DNA of 64,000 nucleotides, from contig BQMJ01000042.1 in assembly GCA_025991245.1 (NCBI GenBank), forward strand, positions 124,001 through 188,000, in the 5' to 3' direction. Positions 18,572 to 29,160 of this stretch are shown piece after piece. A program made the translations under genes and the position numbers. Each line of letters starts with the position of its first letter. Position 1 is the first letter of the stretch. The stretch is from Galdieria partita (taxonomy: Eukaryota > Rhodophyta > Bangiophyceae > Galdieriales > Galdieriaceae). The notes beneath the pieces are model-generated. The model saw nothing but the letters and a program-made list of their open reading frames with translations. It searched no databases and was not told the DNA's origin.

Positions 18572-19638
18572 TCCATCGGGAAATGCAGACCAGAATAAGC
18601 CAATGCTTGAGATATCTTTTCCGTTTTGTTGACGACGCCTCTTATCCAATTGTAATGAATAATCATTGCATCGGAATGAAAAACGATGTTATCTTTTGGT
18701 AGAGAAATATCTATCCATCTCATGTTCCCTAGCAATGTATGAGCACCATGAGGGAACATTTCAGGGTCGAATACTTGAGTCACAATTTGAGCACTCAAAT
18801 AACGAAAATCACGCAATCCTTTTGTATTTACGCCTATACAGGATAGAAAGGTATGATCTGGTTCCAAAAAAGTGAGACAAGTATTCGTTGCTACTCTTTT
18901 CGAATACCAAAAAGGGCCTGTTCTACACAATACTCTGTTGAAACTTCGTTGTTGACTCACAATGGGATACTGTTTGTACATCTGTTGCATCATGATACGT
19001 AATAACAATTGTGTACCACAATGACTACGAATATATAGAAATCCAGTATTCATAGAAGAAAAGAGAGACTGATGAGGATACATTCGGTCTGTTTGAATCA
19101 AAATGTCAGCAGGGCGACCATGTTCCTCTTGTTGTATATAAGGAATAGGATTTTGTATCCACAAGATATCAGGATCTGAAAATAATATGTCAAAGTTATA
19201 GGAAATAACTGAATAGAACACTAGATATTTTAGTTGTGTCAGTGAAACGAATTCTATGTTGCCTGCAGAAAAGGCTCTTCGGTGGTTGATGTGTTGTAAG
19301 ATGTTTTGCCAAAATGGTAAAAAGTTGGGCAAGTCAGTTACTCTCCAAGCAGGAATATGATGCGACATACAATAGTCATAAATATATGGGTCGATACAGA
19401 AAACAATCAAGTTTTGGATTTGTAAGGAAGAGAGACGAGCAACAAATAAGTTAACCAAAGGGATATAGGCTTCGTTAGCCAACGTTGCTAAAATCCATTT
19501 CCGAGAGCTGTTGAAAGAGTGACGGCTCAAAAACTCTTGAAACTCATCCACAGAAGGTGATAATAACGGTAAGAGGAGCCACCAACACAACAGAGTTAGA
19601 GCTATGCAAAAAGTTGACAGGTTAAAGGAAACAGCCAT
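18568..19638 (-). CDS. GT77-like nucleotide-sugar glycosyltransferase, type II membrane protein
   Basis: Single exon, 356 residues from ATG 19638. A single N-terminal membrane anchor (FCIALTLLCWWLLLPLL) suggests a Golgi type II topology. The catalytic domain has LVFYSVISYNFDILFSDPDILWIQNP, the DxD-type metal and nucleotide-sugar site in the setting typical of GT77 (RXGT, extensin arabinosyl and fucosyl-type) transferases. FSSMNTGFLYIRS and a C-terminal MIIHYNWIRGVVNK (conserved HxNW/K region) follow. It probably builds glycans on secreted or wall proteins; donor and acceptor cannot be told. Its last codons overlap the start of the HHL1-like gene by four bases. Confidence 0.8.
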   Translation of the reverse strand: MAVSFNLSTFCIALTLLCWWLLLPLLSPSVDEFQEFLSRHSFNSSRKWILATLANEAYIPLVNLFVARLSSLQIQNLIVFCIDPYIYDYCMSHHIPAWRVTDLPNFLPFWQNILQHINHRRAFSAGNIEFVSLTQLKYLVFYSVISYNFDILFSDPDILWIQNPIPYIQQEEHGRPADILIQTDRMYPHQSLFSSMNTGFLYIRSHCGTQLLLRIMMQQMYKQYPIVSQQRSFNRVLCRTGPFWYSKRVATNTCLTFLEPDHTFLSCIGVNTKGLRDFRYLSAQIVTQVFDPEMFPHGAHTLLGNMRWIDISLPKDNIVFHSDAMIIHYNWIRGVVNKTEKISQALAYSGLHFPME

Positions 19639-19985
19639 AGAGACAACCCATACTGATGAACAGCATTGAAACGTACAATTTTTGAGGCAGATAACCCAAC
19701 GCCAACAGGGATGTTGAGTAAAAATGTCCCTGTCTCCAATGTTGACATGACGAGTCGGTCTTTGAGTAAATATTCAAATCCATTCATCGCCTTGCAGCAA
19801 ACAGTGTTTCGCAAAGACACGTCATCTGATCCGTAGTATGGGAAATGAATGGCCACGTAATAAGACCGATGGAAGACCGAGTCCTCCCAACTGAAACCAA
19901 GTCGGCCACCGCATAGGATGACCCTTTCTAGAATAACCTCGTGTCTATTCTTTGTAGTGGCTTTGGTTGCAAACTTTTTCGTCAT
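19602..19985 (-). CDS. Possible hypothetical protein, unrecognised
   Basis: Open frame of 127 codons from ATG 19985 on the minus strand. It overlaps the first 37 bases of the glycosyltransferase gene in another frame. The C-terminal half contains a moderately hydrophobic stretch (TFLLNIPVGVGLSASKIV) and no family pattern was recognised. It may be a real small gene, or chance coding in the long 5' region of the glycosyltransferase gene. Reported with low confidence. Confidence 0.25.
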   Translation of the reverse strand: MTKKFATKATTKNRHEVILERVILCGGRLGFSWEDSVFHRSYYVAIHFPYYGSDDVSLRNTVCCKAMNGFEYLLKDRLVMSTLETGTFLLNIPVGVGLSASKIVRFNAVHQYGLSLWLFPLTCQLFA

Positions 19986-20130
19986 ATTTCTGTTTGGCGT
20001 TTGCAGAATACTGTAGCTACTTGTGATAGCAGAGATACTTTTGAGTGTTGCAGAGTTTTTGAATGTGAATATAACTCACTTTATTTATTAGAAAGAAATA
20101 CATAACAGTGAACGATACCATACGACAGCT

Positions 20131-21282
20131 ATGAGAACCCAAAATATTCTTTTTATGCTTTTCTTATATATTACTTTGTGGGGAAGCAGCACTACTCCTT
20201 GGAGAGTGGATGCTCAACTGCAAGATCAATTGTTGTGGTCAGACACCGATACTAGAGTGAATATTCTAAGACAGCATATTCATTCTGATAAGGACCTCAA
20301 GTGGGAAGATGACTTGAAAAGGTTGAAAGAAGGAATTCGAATGGAAAGACTGGATAGCCAGAAAATGACCCATATCAACAAACAAGCCAAGAGACCTACT
20401 GGTGAACCTAATCCTAAACAACCTCAACCACCACCACCACCACCAGAAAGAAAGTTTTCAAGACAATCAAGAAAAGTGGGAATAGGAAGAAATATTTCAG
20501 AAGCAACGTTGTATGTGGATTTGTTGAAGCGCCTTGCAAATAGTGGAGGCAACCTAATGGAACTAGTAGAAGGAATACGAAAGGCTGTCGAACTACAAGG
20601 AAATGAGGACAATCTTATGAAAGTAGATGAAGCCATAGATCATTTATTGACCAGTCTTCACAATATTCCACTCAGTGTATCTTTACCTAAAGTAAGAGAA
20701 CTAGATATCATGACCGGTCTCATGGAGAGAAGACTTGTAGATCGTTTGGTAAAGTTGATAGATTCACAACCGATAACTTCGATTGTTCATGTTTCTTGTG
20801 GCAATCAAATGCATTGGATGAATAGTGTTTTGCAGCTAAGACCGCAGATACGTTACATGGGATTGGACAGTCGAGATGCTACTTTGGTATGGTTACGTTC
20901 AAAATATTACGGTCATCCTCATATTCAGTTTCGAACAGTTGAATGGCAATACATGTTACCAAAAGGATATCAATTACTAGTTGCTATCAATGCGTTATCC
21001 TCGTTAGAGTTGCAACAAGTGTATTCCTTTTTCTCGGCAGCTAAATATGCCGGCTTTGAATACGTTTTAGTCAATTCCTATGAAGGAACTAAAAATGAAG
21101 AAAGGAATCAGAGCAAAATGTTAGACTTTCGGAAACCTCCATTTGGTTTCAAGAGACCCATAAGAGTGTTTCATGAAATGGGTTCCTTAAGAGGGAAACC
21201 GATATCTCTCCTAATGTATTCTAAGCAAGTTTTGGAAGAGTTTGGAAAGAAAGAGATGACCGTAACTTATGAAGAGCTATGA
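20131..21282 (+). CDS. Secretory-pathway methyltransferase-like protein
   Basis: Single exon, 383 residues from ATG 20131. A signal peptide (NILFMLFLYITLWGSSTTPW) is followed by a charged, Pro-rich linker (six-proline run near residue 100). The C-terminal half has a class I SAM-methyltransferase order: SIVHVSCGNQMHWMNS (motif I region, one expected Gly changed), IRYMGLDSRDATLVWLRSKY (acidic end of strand 2), HIQFRTVEW, YQLLVAINALSSL (strand 4), then EYVLVNSYEGTKNEERN and LDFRKPPFGFKRPIRVF. The last block closely follows bacterial methyltransferases ending in R-x-x-N-L-x-x-PPF-x-F-P-x-P. The substrate is unknown. The degenerate motif I leaves catalytic activity in question. Confidence 0.6.
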   Translation: MRTQNILFMLFLYITLWGSSTTPWRVDAQLQDQLLWSDTDTRVNILRQHIHSDKDLKWEDDLKRLKEGIRMERLDSQKMTHINKQAKRPTGEPNPKQPQPPPPPPERKFSRQSRKVGIGRNISEATLYVDLLKRLANSGGNLMELVEGIRKAVELQGNEDNLMKVDEAIDHLLTSLHNIPLSVSLPKVRELDIMTGLMERRLVDRLVKLIDSQPITSIVHVSCGNQMHWMNSVLQLRPQIRYMGLDSRDATLVWLRSKYYGHPHIQFRTVEWQYMLPKGYQLLVAINALSSLELQQVYSFFSAAKYAGFEYVLVNSYEGTKNEERNQSKMLDFRKPPFGFKRPIRVFHEMGSLRGKPISLLMYSKQVLEEFGKKEMTVTYEEL

Positions 21283-21539
21283 ATACGCTGCTTGTTTTTG
21301 GTAATTGATAACTGTAATGAAACTTTAATAAAATGGATATCAAGTTGGAGTGTTCAACTTTAGACTTTCCAAACAGAATTGTTCACAAGTCTCTTTTGAA
21401 ATGGTTCAAAATGAAATTGGGCGGGCAAAGCACAATTGAACAATTCTTCTCCTAAGAGCGCCATTTTCAACGAATGACTGACTGGTCTTGAGCAGTTTTA
21501 CTACAGAGCTAGTTTTAGCACTGCAATAAGATACAAGGA

Positions 21540-24500
21540 ATGTATATAGAAGAGATTATTATTGACGGTTTCAAGTCCTATGCTACTCGAACTCACATAG
21601 GACCATTTGACCCTCATTTTAACGCTATTACCGGTTTCAATGGTTCCGGAAAGAGCAATGTATTGGACGCTATTTGTTTCGTTATGGGAATATCTAGCTT
21701 ATCTCACGTAAGTGGATGGATAAAAAGTATTGTGAAAGTGCTGAAATATTCTAGTTGAGAGCGTCGAGTCTCCAAGAGTTGATCTATAAGCAAGGCCAAT
21801 CAGGTGTACATAAAGCGAGTGTTACCATCATCTTTAACAATACGCATAGACAACAAACACCTCCAGGGTACGAGAACTGCGAAAGAATTACTGTGACGAG
21901 ACAAATCCTGACAGGTGGACGGTCCAAATATTTAGTCAATGGTCACGTTTCTCAGCCTAATGCTGTCCAGAACTTGTTTCAATCTGTCCAGCTCAACGTG
22001 AATAACCCTCATTTTCTTATTATGCAAGGAAGAATTACTAAAGTCATCAATATGAAACCACAAGAAGTTGTCGCAATGATTGAGGAAGCTGCAGGAACTC
22101 GAATGTACGAAATGAAACGAGAGGCTGCATTGAAGACCATTTCCAAGAAAGATAAGAAACTGGAAGAAATTGATGAGTTGTTTCAGAGTCAAATTACTCC
22201 AACACTGGAAAAGTTAAGAAAAGAACGAGCAAACTATATGCAATGGGTTACTAATCAAGAGGAATTGGAGAAGCTACGAAAATGGAGTCTTTTGGCTGAA
22301 TATTACTCTCATCAACTGTCTCTTGAAAGGGTTGTAGAAAATATGAAAGAGAAAGAGAATAGACATGAAAAGTGGCTACAAGAGATAGAAGAGAAAAGTC
22401 AGAGAATGCGTTTCATCGAACAACAATTGAACAAGGCAAATGAATCGAGCAATCCTCGGACTTTAAAAGAAATAAGAGATGCGGAAGAGAAAATGGATGA
22501 ATTATCCAAACAACTTGTAAGAGAGACAACTCTCTACGAGAACTGCAAAGATTCGTACAACAGAGAGAAAAATGAAAATGAAAGGAATATAAAGTCCTTA
22601 CATAGTTCTCGAGAAAGAAGAGAGAATTTGGTTCAATCTTTACAAAATTTACAACAATTGATGGAACAAAAGAAAAGAGAACTTGATCGATCTACTCAGC
22701 GGTTTGAGAAAGCGTTTCAGTTTGGCAATGCAAATAGTCTCGATACTAGAAAGCAGCTGCTCCAAGATGAGCTTTCCGATGCCGAGAAGGATCTCAAGCA
22801 ATTGGAGTACAAGATAAGCCGAGTAAACGGCCAATTGGAGAATCTGGAAGAAGAAAAGACTTCATTTATGGATGTTCTTAGCAAGGAGACGGATTCCTTG
22901 AAAGAATTGGAACAACAGAAAACAAAGCTGGTCAATGAATTGAATGAGTTGAAAATTGCTATTCATGAATTGGATTTTGATAAAGATGGAAATGAACGTT
23001 TATTAAAAGAAAGAGATGAACACAATACAGCGATTCAACAGATGATTGAACGACTCGACGCCATGAAAGGACGGCTCAACATGATAGATTTTCAATATGA
23101 TAAGAAGAACAGTGGACTTGACGATACAAACGTCTATGGCATGATTGCTCAATTGTTTCAACTTCCCAATTTGGAAAGGTACTCTACTAGTATAGAAACT
23201 GCTGCTGGTTCTAAACTTTACCAGGTGAAAATGGAAGCCTTTGGATGATTTTTAGTTACTGAATATGATACTAGGTAGTTGTAGATACAGAACAAACTGC
23301 AAAACGACTTTTGGAACGTGGTCGACTTGCTCGAAAAGTTACTATTATTCCATTGAATAGAATCCACTCGAAAATGATCGCGCAGGACAAGTTACAACGA
23401 ATTGAGAAAATTTGTCATGATGCTCGATTGGCCTTGTCTTTAATAGACTATGATGCTTATTATGAGCCAGCAATGAAGTTTGTATTTGGAAACATTATCA
23501 TATGTCCGGATAAAGAAACTGCGAACCAAATTAGTTTCCATCCTGATATTAAAGTTCGAACGGTAACTTTACAGGGAGACATTTATGATCCTGCTGGAAC
23601 TTTGACTGGAGGTAGTTACTCAAATCCTACAGATAAGACTAGCGTTTTGGAGTCTTTGATGGAGATGACACAGTTGAAAAGGCAAATAGCAAGTCATGAA
23701 AAATCTGTCGAAAAATTGGATTCAATCATTAGAAGAAACCAAGAGAAGGAATCCTTGTTTAGAGAACAAATCAGAAAGCAAAATATGCTACAGCATCAAA
23801 TAGAACTGCTTGAGTCAAGACTTGAAAGTTCGGAAGCAATGCAAGTATCTCAAAAGGTATGTTGCGTTTGCATTTTATCTTAACAAATTTAAGCTAAGAA
23901 AACTACAGTTGCAGCAAACTGAAAACCAAATCCAACAGTTGTTACATGAACGTGTGCATTTACAGGAAATGTTGGAAGCTTGTCAAGAGAGAATGAAAAG
24001 ATTGGAAGAACAGTTACAAAACCCTATTCAAGCTGATATTGAAAATCCCATTGAAAGACTAAGGAACGAGCAAAAGCAACTTCGTAAAGAGACAGTGGAT
24101 ACAAGTATGGCTCTTCAGACAACACAGTTAGAATTGAACCATTTAAAGGACGAATGTGCAAGACTTGAAAAGGTTATCAGCTCAAGCAATCAAAACATCT
24201 CACAAATGGAGACAGAAATGTCAAACTTACAGAATAAGCAGTGTGAAACTCGAAAAATAATCGATGAACTTGATGCCAATCTCAACAAGTTGCGTCAGCA
24301 AGTCAAAAATCAGAATCAGGAGGTTGTTGCACTGGAAATGGAGAAAAATGAACTCTTTTCCAAGTTGGAGACGTTGCAACTAGAAATGGAACGAGAGACT
24401 AGAGAACTCGACTCACTTCGTCAACACAAGGTAGTTATATATCAGAATCTAAATGAGTTTTGTATATTTCTCATTGTGGTGTTTTATTAGGAATCGATTC

Positions 24501-25243
24501 AAAAGAGGATGAGAGAACTTGAAAGGAAATTTCCGAGTATTGAAGAGGAATGTCATTCTTTTCGTGATCAACTTCGAGACGTATCGCAGTCCAATGTACA
24601 AGATAAGTTATCGAGTCTTGAGAAAGAACAGAGTCGTCTAGATAGAGTAGTCAACAGAAAAGTATCCAGTATGTTTGAACAAGCCGAACAAGAATATCAG
24701 GACCTTTTGAGGAAGAAAAGAATCGTAGAAAATGATCGACGACAGATACAAACTGTTATTAAGGAACTTGATGAGAAGAAAGTCAAGGCTGTAGAGAAAA
24801 CTTGGAATAAGGTTAATGAAGATTTGGCGTCTATTTTTTCATCTTTATTACCTGGTTCCTCAGCATATCTGAAACCTTTGGAAGGGAAGAGTATTTTGGA
24901 AGGTCTTGAAATACAAGTTGCTTTGAATCATAGTTGGAAAAAGAGTCTTTCTGAACTGAGTGGTGGACAACGCAGTTTAGTTGCTCTTTCTCTCATATTG
25001 GCCTTGTTACGTTACAAGCCTGCTCCTTTGTATATCTTGGATGAAGTTGATGCCGCGTTGGACCTTAGCCATACCCAAAATATAGGAACTATGTTAAGAA
25101 AGCATTTTGGGTACTCGCAGTTTATAGTCGTCAGTTTGAAAGAAGGTATGTTCCAAAACGCCAACATTCTATTTCGAACCAAACTAGTCGATGGTACTTC
25201 TACCGTGGAAAGGACTAGTGGAGATAAGGAGAATATGGCTTGA
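21540..25243 (+). CDS. SMC2: SMC2, condensin ATPase core subunit
   Basis: Chromosome condensation ATPase, partner of SMC4. Five exons: 21540-21707, 21755-23224, 23275-23856, 23909-24430 and 24491-25243; 1164 residues, normal for SMC2. Walker A is GFNGSGKSN at residues 32-40 (Lys38), then [17 protein letters not shown]-type SMC2 text (here [14 protein letters not shown]). Long coiled coils flank the hinge ([10 protein letters not shown], then [36 protein letters not shown]). The C-terminal head carries the signature [18 protein letters not shown] and Walker [19 protein letters not shown]. Intron 3 has three possible AGs; the last (CAG before 23909) gives a 52-base intron and keeps frame. Confidence 0.97.
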
Positions 25244-25404
25244 ATTGTACACGATAAGAAAAAGTTGTAATAAACATGAGTGTTTTAGCTTTTGGTTGTG
25301 TGGAGTCCTTTCAATGATCCAAAAAAAGGCATTTGGCATTCGACGCCGAATGATCATTGCGCTATAGTGCATTGAGGGAATTGTTGAGTCTTTGACTTTT
25401 AGAA

Positions 25405-26364
25405 ATGCCTCAATCCAGAGCAGAGCGTAAAGCTTCATATTTTGAGAGGATTATTACTTACTTTGAGAAATTTGACAAGGTTTTGGTTATAGGAGTGGAC
25501 AATGTGGGTTCGAATCAATTGCAAAAGCTACGACAAGCGTTGAGAAAGGATTGTGAAGTATTGATGGGAAAGAACACTATGATCAGAAAGGCGCTAAAAA
25601 GTCACTTGTCGAAAAATCCTGCGCTAGAGAAACTTTTGCCACATCTCGTAGGAAACGTGGGATTTATCTTTACCAATGGTGATTTGAAACAAGTACGCGA
25701 GAAGATAGCGGAGAATAGAGTTCCTGCTGCTGCCAAAGCAGGTACTTTTGCACAATGTGATGTGGTGATTCCTGCGGGACCAACAGGAATGGAACCAACT
25801 ATGACTTCCTTTTTCCAGGCCCTGAATATTCCAACCAAGATCAACAAGGGACAAATTGAAATCCAAAGCGACGTGACACTTTTAAAAGAAGGACAACGAG
25901 TAGGCAATTCCGAACAAACTCTTTTACAAAAGCTGAATATAAAGCCTTTCAAATACGGTGCGGTTATTCACGTCATCTATGAAAATGGAGTCATTTATGA
26001 ACCAAAAGTGTTGGATATTGGTGAAGAAGAAATCTCTCAAGTGACCAAGGAAGGAATTCACAATATTGCTGCTGTTTCTTTGGCAATTGGATATCCAACT
26101 CAAGCTTCCGTTCCTTATACGATCATTTCGTCATTGAAGAATCTTTTTGCAGTTTCTTTGGTTTCAGACTATACTATGCCACAAGCAGTACAACTAAAGG
26201 ACTTGTTGGATAATCCAGACGCTTTGGCACAAATGGTAGTCAATGTATTACCTACAGGCGGTGCTTCGGTAGGAACTGGTGGAGCGTCTAAACAAGAAGA
26301 GAAACAAGAGCAACCACAAGAAGAAGAAGAAGATGAAGATCTTGGCTTGGGACTATTTGATTGA
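25405..26364 (+). CDS. RPP0: 60S acidic ribosomal protein P0
   Basis: Stalk-base protein of the large ribosomal subunit, binding 28S rRNA and P1/P2 dimers to recruit elongation factors. Single exon, 319 residues. N-terminal uL10 domain: KASYFERIITYFEKFDKVLVIGVDNVGSNQLQ, VLMGKNTMIRKAL and GFIFTNGDL. Then comes the P0-specific insert (TSFFQALNIPTKINKGQIEI) and an acidic tail ending in LGLGLFD, the conserved P-stalk C-terminus that contacts translation GTPases. Start is ATG 25405; no introns within the coding part. Confidence 0.97.
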   Translation: MPQSRAERKASYFERIITYFEKFDKVLVIGVDNVGSNQLQKLRQALRKDCEVLMGKNTMIRKALKSHLSKNPALEKLLPHLVGNVGFIFTNGDLKQVREKIAENRVPAAAKAGTFAQCDVVIPAGPTGMEPTMTSFFQALNIPTKINKGQIEIQSDVTLLKEGQRVGNSEQTLLQKLNIKPFKYGAVIHVIYENGVIYEPKVLDIGEEEISQVTKEGIHNIAAVSLAIGYPTQASVPYTIISSLKNLFAVSLVSDYTMPQAVQLKDLLDNPDALAQMVVNVLPTGGASVGTGGASKQEEKQEQPQEEEEDEDLGLGLFD

Positions 26365-26440
26365 AGAATAAAGCAATCTTCTATTTGAGGATATACAATG
26401 ATATTTCCACTTTATATTTCTTTGCTTATTGAATACGAGT

Positions 26441-27170
26441 TTAAGATGAAGGAGCACTTCCACCATTGCTGCTAGGAGGACTAGTGGGTGGATAATACCA
26501 TTCCAACAAGGGCTCACCCACATTATGATTTTCTTCGACCGATACTCGTAAATCGAACAATTTTGCCAAAATTACTTTGAATAACTTTTGTACATTAATA
26601 GAATGCGAAGCAGAACAGAAAATCAATGGAGCCTTCATTGCTCGGGCAAATTTGCGAGATTGTTCAACTATAGTTATTTGCTCTTCTTTTGGAAGCGTTA
26701 CAAATCCATCAAATTTGGTACCCACTAAAAAAGGCAATGCCGACTGTGACAATATCTTGAGTCACTTTTCACGCGAGTCATAAAGTCCTTACCTTGTTAT
26801 ATGTTCGTGCTTGTCTATACCATTCTTTTACATTTTGAAGCGTTATTTTTCTGGTCAAGTCAAACATGAAAACGACTGCCACCGTATCACTCAAGGCCAA
26901 GGGCAACATTGTCACAAAGTCTTTTTGTCCTCCTAAATCCCAAATACTAAAAGTTATTTCCAAGTTTTTGACATAAATGTTTTTCTCCATAAAGTTGACT
27001 CCTAAAGTTTGTATATAATCTTCGTCAAATTTTCCTTCCACATACTTGACCATAAGTGAAGTTTTTCCTACAAAAGGGTCTCCAATAAGAGCTGTCTTTA
27101 CTACAATGTTATTTCTTTGTTCTTTGGGATAAATACTATTGCTTTCTTCCATCCATTCGTTACCCTGCAT
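26441..27170 (-). CDS. Spg1/Tem1-type Ras-like GTPase
   Basis: Small GTPase of the Spg1/Tem1 branch, which in fungi triggers the septation/mitotic-exit network. Exons are 27170-26793 and 26743-26441 (49-base intron; the CAG acceptor gives NKSALPFLVGTKFD), 226 residues. G1 is GDPFVGKTS, G3 is WDLGGQ (Gly-Gly rather than the DTAGQ of most Rabs, as in Spg1/Tem1), G4 is GTKFD and G5 is CSASHS. VNFMEKNIYVKNLEITFSIWDLGGQKDF and EWYRQARTYNK are close to Spg1. The Ser/Pro-rich tail has no prenylation Cys, as expected for this branch. Divergent from the RING-H2 gene. Confidence 0.9.
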
Positions 27171-27217
27171 GATAATAATATATGACTATTGACTACTTTC
27201 CATATACAAAAGAATAG

Positions 27218-28132
27218 GATCCAATCAACGGTATTTTGTGCCAAAGAAATGGACACCTCAATGGATATCCACCAAAGAATTTTCGTTGGTTCATCCTGGC
27301 AGGCTTAATATTGATTGTTAGTGCAACTGTGATAACAGGTATCGTCAACTGTGTTAGAAGAAGAAGAGGCTTACCAGGATTGTTTGAAAATCAGTACGAG
27401 AGAAATAACACTCAAACTCGAAATTTGGGCTCTCGAAGGAGGAAACTTGGAAAAGGTCTACTTGCCTCAGAGATTGAACTATATTGTCCAGAAATTATCT
27501 ACAGAGGACCCAACCAACCACCAGTCTTATTTCTTGAACAAGGAAAGGATTCATTATCCGATGAAGAGCTTGAGAATATTGAGGTTCCTACTAGTGCCTT
27601 AAGGGAAACACCTTCAATGGTCACGAGTTGGAAACACAAAAAAGAAACTTTATCCAGCACAGAAAAAGAAGATTCGACGAGTCAATTGTTGTACAAGTCT
27701 ACAATACCTATTAGGAAATATTTTTTAGGTCAACATGTGGTTCCCAATGAAGTTTGTGCGGTATGTTTGGAAGCAGTAGAAACAAATACTCATTTACGTT
27801 TACTTCCTTGTGGACATGGTTTTCATATTTCTTGTATTACTCGTTGGTTGATTCGTGGAAGTCGTTGTCCACTTTGTAATGAACAAGTTCGACTCTCTGA
27901 TAATTCTGCTCAAGGTGAAGCTGGTGACTTGATAGTTTCTGTTGGTGAACAACAGAATAGTAATAGACAGTTTTTAGAATTGGGTCAACAGGGTTCTTTA
28001 GGTAGTCGAGAAATGTATCAAGAAGTTATTTTACAGTCTTTTGAAAGAATAAGGTTGCGTTTATATCAAAGATACTTGGATAGGCAACGAAAGCATACGA
28101 CACAAATGGAATCTTATGTAGAAACGGTTTAA
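27218..28132 (+). CDS. Membrane-anchored RING-H2 E3 ubiquitin ligase
   Basis: Open frame from 27218 to a TAA at 28132. An N-terminal membrane segment (FRWFILAGLILIVSATVITGIV) is followed by RRRRG, a middle region, and a RING-H2 domain: CAVCLEAVETNTHLRLLPCGHGFHISCITRWLIRGSRCPLCN, with Cys and His ligands in C3H2C3 order. A short charged tail with a helix follows. It should be an E3 ligase on an internal membrane. The start is unresolved: no in-frame ATG follows 27218 before the RING. An ATG at 27182 is in frame but is separated by a TAG at 27215-27217 with no GT between for an intron. An upstream exon ending at the AG at 27216-27217 is possible but was not found. Confidence 0.8.
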   Translation, partial: DPINGILCQRNGHLNGYPPKNFRWFILAGLILIVSATVITGIVNCVRRRRGLPGLFENQYERNNTQTRNLGSRRRKLGKGLLASEIELYCPEIIYRGPNQPPVLFLEQGKDSLSDEELENIEVPTSALRETPSMVTSWKHKKETLSSTEKEDSTSQLLYKSTIPIRKYFLGQHVVPNEVCAVCLEAVETNTHLRLLPCGHGFHISCITRWLIRGSRCPLCNEQVRLSDNSAQGEAGDLIVSVGEQQNSNRQFLELGQQGSLGSREMYQEVILQSFERIRLRLYQRYLDRQRKHTTQMESYVETV

Positions 28133-28178
28133 AAGTGGAACATCTCCGAGAGAGATTGTTGGAGATCTTTGATTTCTT

Positions 28179-29098
28179 ATGAGTGTGTGTTGTTCAATGT
28201 TTGATTTGTCACGAACCAAGTCTTGCTTATATGTACTTCCCATAGACTTGAGTGGGTGTAATCTATGGGTTATAAAGAGACAAAGAGAAACTTGTCACAA
28301 GTTATGTATGAATATTCAAAGTCCTCGCTCCGGTCGTAGGGGTAGTTTTCATCTTTGGTTAAAGTCATTAAGAAGTGGACGTATATTTTATCGTTCAAGT
28401 GGTCCTTCTGGTGGTTTAAGTGGTGGTGGTGGATCCACCAGTGGAGGACACGGTGGCAGTGCAGGTAGTGCTGGAGGTCAGGGTACGTGAGTAAAGTGCT
28501 CAATGGAAAAGGATTGCTCACTTTTATAAAAGGTGGCTCTCATCCTCTTTTGGTTTTTTGGATGCGTTATAATCAACTTTTAGAGTCACGACCTTTGTTG
28601 ACTAAATCACTTACTTCCTTGATTGGTTTTATATTGGGGGATATTTTAGCCCAAAAGTTTTTATCTTCAGATGGTATTCTTCACTTGGATCGTTTATTAA
28701 GAATGGCATTATTTGGTTTTCTTATTCATGGACCAACAGGACATATCTTTTATACTCGATTGGACAAGGCAATACCCGGTACAGAAGCGTGGAAAGTGGC
28801 TTGCAAAGTAGCCATTGATCAAGTATTATGGGCTCCTATTTTCGCTTTTATTTTCTTTGGTTTCTTAGCAGTACTTGAGAGACAATCTTTACAACAGTTC
28901 AAGGCAAAGTTGAGTCAAGACTGGAAAACTGCCATATTTGCATCTTGGAAAGTATGGCCATTGGCACATGCTATTAACTTTCGGTTTATTCCCAGCAATC
29001 AACGCTTACTTTATATCAACGCTGTGCAAATATTTTACAACGTATTTCTTTCTATCATTGGAAACAAACGCACTCCAGTAACTCGAGTAAGTAAGTAG
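28179..29098 (+). CDS. Mpv17/PMP22-family membrane protein, organelle-targeted
   Basis: Exons are 28179-28482 and 28533-29098 (50-base intron, phase 1), 289 residues. The first 100 residues are basic and Ser/Gly-rich, ending in a Gly-Ser run, and look like an organelle targeting region. The Mpv17 domain follows: FWMRYNQLLESRPLLTKSLTSLIGFILGDILAQ, DRLLRMALFGFLIHGPTGHIFYTRLD, VAIDQVLWAPIFAFIFFGFLAVLE, SWKVWPLAHAINFRFIPSNQRLLYINAVQIFYNVFLS. These cover the four membrane helices and the WxxWPxxxxxNF signature. Family members sit in mitochondrial inner, peroxisomal or plastid membranes and affect solute leak and organelle DNA stability. Starts 46 bases after the RING-H2 stop on the same strand. 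Confidence 0.9.
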
Positions 29099-29160
29099 AT
29101 GCAATCCAGGATCCAAATATATATATTGTGATAGCCATAAGGGGTGGATAAAAGTTGGTT

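Noticed and set aside
27182-27217. Short plus-strand frame (11 codons) as a separate upstream ORF of the RING gene
   Set aside because: Possible but too short to support alone; treated as part of the unresolved start.
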